DNA of 64,000 bases, taken from positions 226,138-290,137 of the forward strand of contig NZ_WUUT01000004.1 in NCBI RefSeq assembly GCF_009831575.1, written 5' to 3'. The notes below the pieces were generated by a model, which made no database searches, had not been told where the DNA came from, and saw only the letters and a list, made by a program, of their open reading frames with translations. The first letter of the stretch is position 1. The number at the start of each line of letters is the position of its first letter. This document shows, one piece after another, positions 1-6,114 of this stretch. Position numbers and translations under genes: made by a program. Source of the DNA: Halovenus carboxidivorans. Lineage in GTDB: Archaea; Halobacteriota; Halobacteria; Halobacteriales; Haloarculaceae.

Positions 1-331
1 CGAAGGTGACGAGCAACTGTTCGTCGGGGTTCGAGCGGTGGCTCTCGACGACTAACTGGCCGCCTTCGAGCCGACTCTCGTGGGTACAGCCCGGCGGCTG
101 CCAGTTGACCGGCTGTTGGCCGGTGTCAGTGTGGACGAGGATGGTCCCGTCCGGCTTGAGGACGGTAAGTCGGTTGCCGGCCTCCAGCGAACTCGCTGCC
201 CGACCCTCGTACTCGACGCGGCACTGTCCGAAGACCGTGATGAGTCGGTCCGCCTCGATCCCGCGTTCGAGCAGGTCGAGTGCCTCACTGGCCGTGGGCG
301 CGCTGTGTGCCTGTAGTCCCTGCCCAGTCAC
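1..331 (-). CDS. nucS: Endonuclease NucS/EndoMS, N-terminal part (cut by window edge)
   Basis: Reading leftwards from a GTG at 331, about 110 codons run open off the window edge. The translation contains VFGQCRVEYEGRAASSLEAG, then LTVLKPDGTILVHT and QQPVNWQPPGC. This is the N-terminal beta-barrel signature of NucS/EndoMS, the archaeal and actinobacterial mismatch or branched-DNA endonuclease that binds the sliding clamp. The catalytic RecB-like C-terminal domain lies outside the window. Identification rests on recognising the family motifs; the GTG start is the first in-frame start before the conserved region, so the exact N-terminus is uncertain. Confidence 0.88.
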   Translation of the reverse strand, partial: MTGQGLQAHSAPTASEALDLLERGIEADRLITVFGQCRVEYEGRAASSLEAGNRLTVLKPDGTILVHTDTGQQPVNWQPPGCTHESRLEGGQLVVESHRSNPDEQLLVTF

Positions 332-376
332 GTTCGGTGGCTCCGGGACGGATCAGTATGTGGCTGGCGGTCTGGA

Positions 377-877
377 TCACCCCCGGAGTTGTCGTCTCCG
401 GGCCGAGGCAGAGACGTATCGGATCCGAGTTGCGAACTCCGTACACAGAATCCGCCGCGCCTCGGCCGTCTCGAGGCTGCCGCTCTCGATTTCGCGGCCC
501 AGTCGCTCCTTGCATCCCCGGATCTGGCCTCGAAGTTGGACCAGCCCGGATACCGACCCGACCCGAAGCAGGAGACCACACGCCGTACCGATTTCGTCCG
601 CGTCGCCCGCCGGAATCCCCAGCCAGACCGGCAGATACAGACGGACTGCGGTTTCGTCACACCGTACACAGAGGTCGAGCGACAGGTAGTCAAGACCGTC
701 GACGAGCGCTTCCCACCTGATCCGTCCACACCGTTTCCACTCGCTCGATGCGCGTGTCGTGGGGCACTCTCCCCGCTTGGCGACAGCACAGATGCGGACG
801 GTATTCGCCCACTGCGTCCGGGAGAGATCGTATCGGTCCAACCGACGGTGACGGGCAACCACGGCCCGCTCACCCAC
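377..877 (-). CDS. Hypothetical cysteine-containing haloarchaeal protein
   Basis: A 166-aa reading frame from a GTG start. I do not recognise a family. It has a CVRC pair near the middle, several other cysteines (RICAV, KRGEC, KRC, TACG, RGCKE, RILC) and a plausible helical C-terminal half (LVQLRGQIRGCKERLG). The cysteines suggest a metal-bound or structurally cross-linked fold, which is inference only. It is less acidic than its neighbours, so the frame is moderately rather than firmly supported. The antisense frame over the same stretch has much poorer protein character. Confidence 0.5.
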   Translation of the reverse strand: MGERAVVARHRRLDRYDLSRTQWANTVRICAVAKRGECPTTRASSEWKRCGRIRWEALVDGLDYLSLDLCVRCDETAVRLYLPVWLGIPAGDADEIGTACGLLLRVGSVSGLVQLRGQIRGCKERLGREIESGSLETAEARRILCTEFATRIRYVSASARRRQLRG

Positions 878-943
878 GAGAGTCGCCTCCGTTGTGCTGC
901 ATTCGGCGGGGTTGGCCGCGGGCTCGTAGAAAAATCTCCGGAG

Positions 944-1114
944 TTACTCGGGTCGGTCCCCCGCGCCAAACAGACGCAGTACGACCACCACGAGCAGGAT
1001 AAACGGAAGCACCGGCAGGAAGAGCAGTCCGATCAGAATCGCGATGAACCAGCCGACGGGTCCCATCCCGCCCTTGCTGCCGTACTCGCGCTGTGGGGTG
1101 ACGGTATCAGTCAT
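944..1114 (-). CDS. Small single-span membrane protein (56 aa)
   Basis: ATG at 1114 to TAA at 944. The sequence begins MTDTVTPQREYGSKGGMGPV and continues into one long hydrophobic segment (about residues 20-46, WFIAILIGLLFLPVLPFILL), then a short RLFGAGDRPE tail. The topology is a single transmembrane helix or tight hairpin. No family is recognised. The clean start, hydrophobic core and charged tail make it a credible small gene. Confidence 0.6.
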   Translation of the reverse strand: MTDTVTPQREYGSKGGMGPVGWFIAILIGLLFLPVLPFILLVVVVLRLFGAGDRPE

Positions 1115-1252
1115 ACCTGAATCTACCTCTGCCGGTCCAAAGAGAGTATCGACTCTCCACCGAGCGTTTGCTCTCCGTCCGTTCTCCGTGTCGGGTCGTC
1201 CGGAACCTGTTTGGCTCCACTTTTATTGATCTTGCAGTCCAATATCACGACG

Positions 1253-1732
1253 ATGTCTACGCCACAAACAGGTGACGACGCACCGCTGTTTACTGCCACA
1301 GTCGGAACGAGCGATCACGAACCGTTCGACCTGGGAGAGCATATCGGGGACGGACCGATCGTCCTCGCTACCTTCCCCGGAGCGTTCACCCCCCCGTGTA
1401 CAAACGAGATGATCGCCTTCCAGGAGCATCTGGCGGAGTTCGAGGAGGCCGGAGCGACGATCCTCGGTCTCAGCGCTGACTCGCCGTTCTCCCAGGGGGC
1501 TTTCCGGGAAGAACACGGCATCGAGTTCGATCTCGTCAGCGATATGTCCGGCGAGGCGATCCGCGCCTACGGGCTGGAGATGGATATCGAGGACCTCGGT
1601 CTCTACGGCATCGCCAACCGTGCGGTGTTCGTCATCGACAACGACGGCCAGATCGTCTACGACTGGGTCGCCGACGACCCGACCAACGAACCGGACTACG
1701 AGGACGTTCTCGCCGCAGTGCAGGACGTCTGA
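1253..1732 (+). CDS. Peroxiredoxin (AhpC/TSA family)
   Basis: 159 aa. The thioredoxin-fold peroxidase motif PGAFTPPCTNEM places the peroxidatic cysteine at Cys49, and the following GLSADSPFSQGAF and EFDLVSDMSGEA stretches match 1-Cys/BCP-type peroxiredoxins that reduce hydrogen peroxide and organic peroxides in the cytoplasm. No obvious resolving cysteine is present elsewhere, consistent with a 1-Cys enzyme. The ATG at 1253 lies about 28 nt after a T-rich TATA-like stretch (ttttatt, 1220-1227), so the transcript is probably leaderless. It stands alone ahead of the CGCGG-type gene. Confidence 0.93.
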   Translation: MSTPQTGDDAPLFTATVGTSDHEPFDLGEHIGDGPIVLATFPGAFTPPCTNEMIAFQEHLAEFEEAGATILGLSADSPFSQGAFREEHGIEFDLVSDMSGEAIRAYGLEMDIEDLGLYGIANRAVFVIDNDGQIVYDWVADDPTNEPDYEDVLAAVQDV

Positions 1733-1805
1733 TCCGGCTGGCCGCTGTTTTCACTCTCCGGGAACGGTATTCGGGCTCAAGTGCCACCGGATCGAACCAT
1801 CCCGT

Positions 1806-2117
1806 ATGGGGACTACTGACGACCACGATCACGACGCCGAACCGGTCACGGCGGAGATGCACGACAACTCCTGGTCCGTAAACCTGGAGACTCCCGAGTA
1901 CGCCGACGATCCGGCGCGGGCGGTTCGTGACGGTGTCGACGCCATCGAACACACCGTCTCCGGCAACCACGTCAACCTCGTCACCCACGGGGAGTTGGGT
2001 CACCCGGAGACGTTTCTCTACGACGAACTGGAGGCGTACTCCGAGCGCTCCATCGAGTGGGAGTACATCGATCAGTGTGGCTGTGGGGGCCACGTCACGC
2101 GGGTTTACGTGGAGTAG
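1806..2117 (+). CDS. CGCGG-family putative rSAM-modified RiPP precursor
   Basis: 103 aa from the ATG at 1806. The body (MHDNSWSVNLE, HTVSGNHVNLVTHGELGHPE, SIEWEYIDQ) ends in the hallmark C-terminal CGCGGHVTRVYVE. This matches the haloarchaeal family annotated as CGCGG putative radical-SAM-modified RiPP; the core cysteines and glycines are the expected modification site. The family assignment is from memory of that motif; modification itself is only predicted for the family. No dedicated radical-SAM maturase is adjacent: the only radical-SAM gene seen in the window is queE at 12355-13128. The start is chosen because upstream in-frame sequence is not protein-like. Confidence 0.8.
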   Translation: MGTTDDHDHDAEPVTAEMHDNSWSVNLETPEYADDPARAVRDGVDAIEHTVSGNHVNLVTHGELGHPETFLYDELEAYSERSIEWEYIDQCGCGGHVTRVYVE

Positions 2118-2216
2118 TCGGGCGTGAGTGGTAGCCGGAACCGGCCCTCGGCTTAGCCGGAGCGACGAGTTCGGGCGACATCAAGCTATTTGGAAACGTG
2201 GCACAAATGACAGTGT

Positions 2217-2330
2217 ATGGATGAGATCGATCCGGACACGATCGTCATCGCAGCAGGAGCGCTCCTCAGTCTGATCGCGCTGTACGAGATTTACCCGGAT
2301 CTGAAAAGCGAGGAGACGGCGACCGCGTGA
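2217..2330 (+). CDS. 37-aa single-span membrane peptide
   Basis: ATG at 2217 to TGA at 2330. The peptide starts MDEIDPDTIVIAAGALLSLI, crosses once (about residues 8-26) and ends in a charged LKSEETATA tail. The acidic N-terminus and clean hydrophobic core are typical of small haloarchaeal membrane proteins. Function unknown. Confidence 0.5.
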   Translation: MDEIDPDTIVIAAGALLSLIALYEIYPDLKSEETATA

Positions 2331-2374
2331 GTCGGCTCCCCCCTCGTCGTCCGACGAGCGTGTTCGCGACCGCG

Positions 2375-2608
2375 TCAGTCTTGCTGGTCCGACAGTGCTT
2401 GCTGGATCTCCCGTAGCTTGAAGTACGATGCCAGTGCGAGAATCGTTGTCGGCCACAACCCGATGAACTGCCCACGCTGTTTGTCATCGCGGACGTAGTA
2501 GAAATACAGCGCGAGCAGTACCGATCCGACCGATGCGAGGACGGCAGGGCCAATCGCGTCTACCTCCTCGACCGCTTCGACCGCCGATTGTTCGCTTGAG
2601 TCTGTCAC
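2375..2608 (-). CDS. Small membrane protein (77 aa), two predicted helices
   Basis: An acidic N-terminus (MTDSSEQSAVEAVEEVD) is followed by IGPAVLASVGSVLLALYFYYV, a short charged loop (RDDKQRGQF), and a second hydrophobic stretch (IGLWPTTILALASYF) before the tail LREIQQALSDQQD. Two transmembrane helices are predicted. I do not recognise the family. It is convergent with the 37-aa gene at 2217. Confidence 0.6.
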   Translation of the reverse strand: MTDSSEQSAVEAVEEVDAIGPAVLASVGSVLLALYFYYVRDDKQRGQFIGLWPTTILALASYFKLREIQQALSDQQD

Positions 2609-2666
2609 ACGTAATAGTCAGTCTGAAGAACAAAAGCAGTTTTCATGTGAGCAAATCACGCGGTAA

Positions 2667-2780
2667 TCACTCGTCGCGTTCCTCACGCCAGACTGCGAGG
2701 AAAATCACGACCGACAGGAGGATCATTGCGAGTGCGAATCGCTGGTCGCCGTCCAGCCTTCGGGAGCGTTGCAGGCCCAT
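2667..2780 (-). CDS. 37-aa single-span membrane peptide
   Basis: ATG at 2780, TGA at 2667. The basic N-terminus MGLQRSRRLDGDQRF leads into ALAMILLSVVIFLAVW and the charged end REERDE. One transmembrane helix is predicted, with orientation N-terminus inside by the positive-inside rule. Function unknown. Confidence 0.5.
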   Translation of the reverse strand: MGLQRSRRLDGDQRFALAMILLSVVIFLAVWREERDE

Positions 2781-2866
2781 ACGCGGCATATGCCGCTCGA
2801 CCCAGTAGTAACTTGTTGGTCTTCGAGAAAGATCGCCAGGGGAGAAACCGCGAGTCTCTCGTTAGT

Positions 2867-3844
2867 CTACATGTAGCCGAGGTCGCGCAGGCGCTCCATC
2901 AGGTCCTCTTTGTCCTGGGCGCGGCCCGCGCGCTCGGTCGTCGATTCGAGATCCTGCAACCAGGCTGGCTCCTCGTCGCTCTTTTCGGTGCTCACTTCGC
3001 TGCCGAGCGACCGGAACCCGGCGAAGTACTTCGGCGAGACGGGGATGTCTTCCTGGGTGATGCCCTCGGGAAGGTCCTCGGCACCTTCGGGGACGTAGCC
3101 GTCGTCCGGGTAGCCCTCGACGGTCTCGGGGACGACGATCTGCCAGAAGGTGTCCCAGACCGCGCGCTCGTCGAACTGGAGGATCGGCTGAATGCGGTCG
3201 TGTGGCGGGTAGATGTCCGGATCGTGTCGCTCCGAGAAGAACGTCTCGTCGGCACGGGCTTCCTGTTCGTCCCAGCGAACGCCCGAGATGACGCCGTCGG
3301 CGCCGAGTTCTTCCAGGGCGTCGTTCAGCGCGACCGTCTTGAGCAGGTGGTTGCCGACGTACGTGTCGAGCAGGAACGGGAACGAGTCTTCCTCGTACTC
3401 GAGAATCTCTCGAACGTGGTGCTGGTTGTGCTCGTTCAGCGCGTCGATCGGAATGTCGTCGCCCGGCGAGAGGTCGTTCTCCTTCGCGTAGTCACCGACG
3501 TCGTCGTTCGAGGCGTAGACGACGTCGAGGTCCCACTCCTCGGCCCAGTGGTCGACGAAGTCGTGGATCTCGTCGAAGTGCTGGAAGTGGTCGATGAAGA
3601 CGGCGGTCGGCAGGTCGTAGCCGAACTCCTCGGCGACCTCCTTGATGAAGTACAGCGTCAGCGTCGAGTCCTTCCCGCCGGTCCACATCACGACCGGGTT
3701 CTCGTACTGTTCGAGACCCTCTCGGGTCACTTCGATCGCCTTCTCGACTTTGTCCTCGATCGTCGGGTAGTCGGCGGGGTCCTCGCCCTCTCCGTCCGTG
3801 TAATCTACGTCCAGGTACTCCGGAAACTCCGCTTGGTCTGCCAT
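2867..3844 (-). CDS. PP-loop PAPS-reductase/sulfotransferase-like protein
   Basis: 325 aa with the PP-loop ATP-pyrophosphatase motif VVMWTGGKDST near residue 50, followed by FIDHFQHFDEIHDFVDHW. This is the arrangement of the phosphoadenosine-phosphosulfate reductase (CysH-like) superfamily. The later motif ISGVRWDEQEARADETFFSE resembles the substrate-loop region of that family. The canonical C-terminal CysH cysteine motif (ECGxH) is not seen, so PAPS reduction is not certain; nucleotide activation in sulfur transfer is equally possible. An AT-rich stretch (3845-3875) upstream of the ATG at 3844 is the likely promoter. Confidence 0.82.
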   Translation of the reverse strand: MADQAEFPEYLDVDYTDGEGEDPADYPTIEDKVEKAIEVTREGLEQYENPVVMWTGGKDSTLTLYFIKEVAEEFGYDLPTAVFIDHFQHFDEIHDFVDHWAEEWDLDVVYASNDDVGDYAKENDLSPGDDIPIDALNEHNQHHVREILEYEEDSFPFLLDTYVGNHLLKTVALNDALEELGADGVISGVRWDEQEARADETFFSERHDPDIYPPHDRIQPILQFDERAVWDTFWQIVVPETVEGYPDDGYVPEGAEDLPEGITQEDIPVSPKYFAGFRSLGSEVSTEKSDEEPAWLQDLESTTERAGRAQDKEDLMERLRDLGYM

Positions 3845-4006
3845 AATCTAATTACATATAATTACATCAGGGATAAGTACCTTTCGAGTTCGAAGACGCG
3901 GCGTTACTGGAGATGACTCACTCGGTCGGATATAAATCCACTGGCTCGGGCCGTCTCAGTCCTCGTCCTTGGCGGCTTCAACCCGGGACGAACGACGGTC
4001 GCAGCC

Positions 4007-4159
4007 TCACGCAATCTCTGCGAGGGAATCGAGGTCGTCCCAGCACTGACAGTCCAGGTCGTCGACCGATTCGACCTCGTCCGGCAGGTCCGAAATCGGC
4101 ATTCCGTCGTCGACGTTCTGACAGCCCTGCCGGTGAATAGAGAAGTCATCGCTCGACAT
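4007..4159 (-). CDS. 50-aa acidic protein with CQC motif
   Basis: ATG at 4159, TGA at 4007. The peptide is strongly acidic, with a single Cys at residue 13 (RQGCQN) and LDCQCWDDLDSLAEIA at the C-terminus. Spaced Cys residues in an acidic short protein suggest metal or Fe-S ligation, but this is inference. The composition is typically haloarchaeal and there is no better frame here. Confidence 0.5.
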   Translation of the reverse strand: MSSDDFSIHRQGCQNVDDGMPISDLPDEVESVDDLDCQCWDDLDSLAEIA

Positions 4160-4222
4160 GATCGGCATACGTGATCGTTTGACGTTGCCGATGAAAATAT
4201 TTCCCCTGAACAGAAGGTCGCG

Positions 4223-4808
4223 GTGTTCAGATAAGGATTGAAGAGTGAGGCGAGGCGTTTTTTGAGTGCTTATGCCAGAAAACGCCCGCCTCAGCGGTAG
4301 TATCGGCCAGTTCGACTTAGATTTTGTGGAGCGAGAAGCAACCCCACGACTGTTGATGAAGCTCAGTATTCAACTCCATCTTGCTGGATTATCATTATCT
4401 AATACTGTTTCAATTCTCGAAATATTTGGTGTTGAACGCGCACGATCCACCGTCCATAACTGGGTTCATAAGGCTGATTTACAGCCCACAGATGGACACG
4501 ATCCGAATCACGTTGCACAAATAGCGTTCTCGCACAACAATTTCTTGCGACACTCCGCGCGAAACACGACGTTGACGACGCTGTGTTTCTCATCGACGGC
4601 TCGCATTCGTTGAAAGACGCTTGTTCTCGTCACGGCCTCGATCTCCGCGTCGAACGTCACGGAGATCGCAACAGCGCTGAACGTGTCTTTCGAGAAGTAA
4701 AACGACGAACCTCTTCGTTTTCAAACTGTTTCAGCAACGCCGAAGCAGAAACTGCTGACGAGTGGTTACGAAAATTTGCCTTCGCGTGGAATCAGCTTAT
4801 CTGAACAC
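4223..4808 (+). mobile_element. Internally deleted IS6-family (ISH14/ISH15-type) element
   Basis: Perfect 13-bp terminal inverted repeats bound the element: gtgttcagataag at 4223-4235 and cttatctgaacac at 4796-4808. Between them lie only the two ends of an IS6-type transposase gene. The whole copy is 586 bp, against the 0.7-0.9 kb expected for a complete member. No target-site duplication is visible in the flanking bases. Intact ends with no functional transposase make this a MITE-like derivative that a full-length relative could mobilise in trans. Confidence 0.85.
4272..4804 (+). pseudogene. IS6-family transposase, internal deletion and frameshift
   Basis: The N-terminal part (MPENARLSGSIGQFDLDFVE through LSLSNTVSILEIFGVERARS and DLQPTDGHDPNHVA) matches haloarchaeal IS6-type transposases. 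After about residue 78 the reading frame breaks. The frame that resumes encodes TQQFLATLRAKHDVDDAVFL, then IDGSHSLKDA and RVFREVKRRTSSFSNCFS, to the normal C-terminus NQLI. The segment carrying the first catalytic Asp (usually ...ALDETVI...) is missing. The protein cannot be catalytically active. Confidence 0.88.
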
Positions 4809-4897
4809 TATGGAGTGAATAGTTAACACATGCCTACTCGGGGTAATCTCGGTCCGTCTCGAAAGCCAAAAGCGGCTGGTTCCCCTCCCTCTGTACG

Positions 4898-5785
4898 ATG
4901 GAACGAGGCCGAATCGACCTCGATGGGGTGCCGTTCGATCTGCAGTCGACTCTGGAGAGCGGCCAGACCTACCTCTGGTGGCGGGCAGACGGAGCGGATT
5001 ACGACGCGACCTACGGCGGCGACGACTGGTATCTCACGACGACCCGGGCCACCGGGGAACCGGGCGTCATCAAGGTCCGCCAGCGGGAGGGCGGACTCGA
5101 ATACCGCTCGACGGTCGACGCCGAACCGGTGTTGCGTCGACGCCTCGGACTCGGTGACGACCTCCGGACGATCCGCGCCTCTGTCCCCGACGACGACGTC
5201 ATCGAGGCGGCCTACGACGAGTACTGGGGGATGCGAATCGTCCGCGAACCGGCCTTCGGGGGGGTGATCTCGTTTATTTGCTCGGCACAGATGCGTGTCT
5301 CCCGGATCCACGGGATGCAACAGTCACTCCGGGAGGCCTTCGGCACGCCAATCGAGTTCGAGGGCGACACCTATCACGCGTATCCGACGCCCGAGCAACT
5401 CGCCGCGGCGACCGAACAGGAACTGCGAGACCTCTCCCTCGGCTATCGGGCCCCTTACGTGCAGGAGACGGCGGAGATGGTCGCCGACGGCGCGGACCCA
5501 CGGGAGGCACAGGGCCTACCCTACGAGGAGGCTCGCGACCTGCTGACCCGCTACGTCGGTGTCGGTGACAAGGTCGCTGATTGCGCTCTCCTGTTCTCGC
5601 TGGGCTATCTCGAATCGGTCCCGCTGGATACCTGGATTCGCACCGCCATCGAGGAGTACTACCCCGACTGCGAGCAGGGGAACTACACCGATACCTCGCG
5701 TGCGATCCGGGAACGACTCGGCGGGGAGTACGCGGGATACACCCAGACGTATCTCTTCCACTACCTCCGCAATCGCGAGGAGTGA
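4898..5785 (+). CDS. OGG-type 8-oxoguanine/N-glycosylase-lyase (HhH-GPD)
   Basis: 295 aa. The N-terminal domain has the OGG opening PFDLQSTLESGQTYLW. The helix-hairpin-helix YVGVGDKVADCALLFSLG gives the catalytic Lys225, and VPLDTW gives Asp244. This combination defines bifunctional OGG1/AlkA-type DNA glycosylases that excise oxidised guanine and nick the abasic site. Position next to the peroxiredoxin region fits oxidative-damage repair, though the genes are not in one operon. The ATG at 4898 is preceded by the IS6 remnant, so its promoter lies in the 4809-4897 gap. Confidence 0.88.
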   Translation: MERGRIDLDGVPFDLQSTLESGQTYLWWRADGADYDATYGGDDWYLTTTRATGEPGVIKVRQREGGLEYRSTVDAEPVLRRRLGLGDDLRTIRASVPDDDVIEAAYDEYWGMRIVREPAFGGVISFICSAQMRVSRIHGMQQSLREAFGTPIEFEGDTYHAYPTPEQLAAATEQELRDLSLGYRAPYVQETAEMVADGADPREAQGLPYEEARDLLTRYVGVGDKVADCALLFSLGYLESVPLDTWIRTAIEEYYPDCEQGNYTDTSRAIRERLGGEYAGYTQTYLFHYLRNREE

Positions 5786-5835
5786 CCCTCCGGCCCGCCG
5801 CAAGCGATTTTATTCCGGCCGACCGACACGAACGT

Positions 5836-6114
5836 ATGACAGACCGCACGCGCGCTCACGTCTACGTCACCGGCAAGGTGCAGGGAGTGTACTTCCGGGC
5901 GACGACGCGGGACACCGCCCGAGAGGCCGGCGTCGACGGCTGGGTTCGCAACCTCGACGACGGCCGCGTCGAAGCGGTCTTCGAGGGACCGGAGGAGGCC
6001 GTCGAATCGCTCGTCGAGTTCTGTCACGAGGGCAGCGACGCCGCTCGCGTCGAGGATGTCGAGGTGAACTACGAGCAACCGCAGGGAGAAGACGGCTTCC
6101 GGGTGCGCTGGTAG
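5836..6114 (+). CDS. acyP: Acylphosphatase
   Basis: 92 aa. The signature VTGKVQGVYFRATTRDTARE carries the phosphate-binding loop with the catalytic Arg (YFRA), and VDGWVRNLDDGRVEAVFEG carries the catalytic Asn. This is the complete ferredoxin-like acylphosphatase fold of normal length, hydrolysing acyl-phosphate bonds in the cytosol. Its stop codon abuts the valS stop with no gap, so the two genes are convergent and must share or lack a terminator. Confidence 0.96.
   Translation: MTDRTRAHVYVTGKVQGVYFRATTRDTAREAGVDGWVRNLDDGRVEAVFEGPEEAVESLVEFCHEGSDAARVEDVEVNYEQPQGEDGFRVRW

Noticed and set aside
4215..4816. Target-site duplication around the IS6-type element
   Set aside because: The 8 bp on each side do not match.
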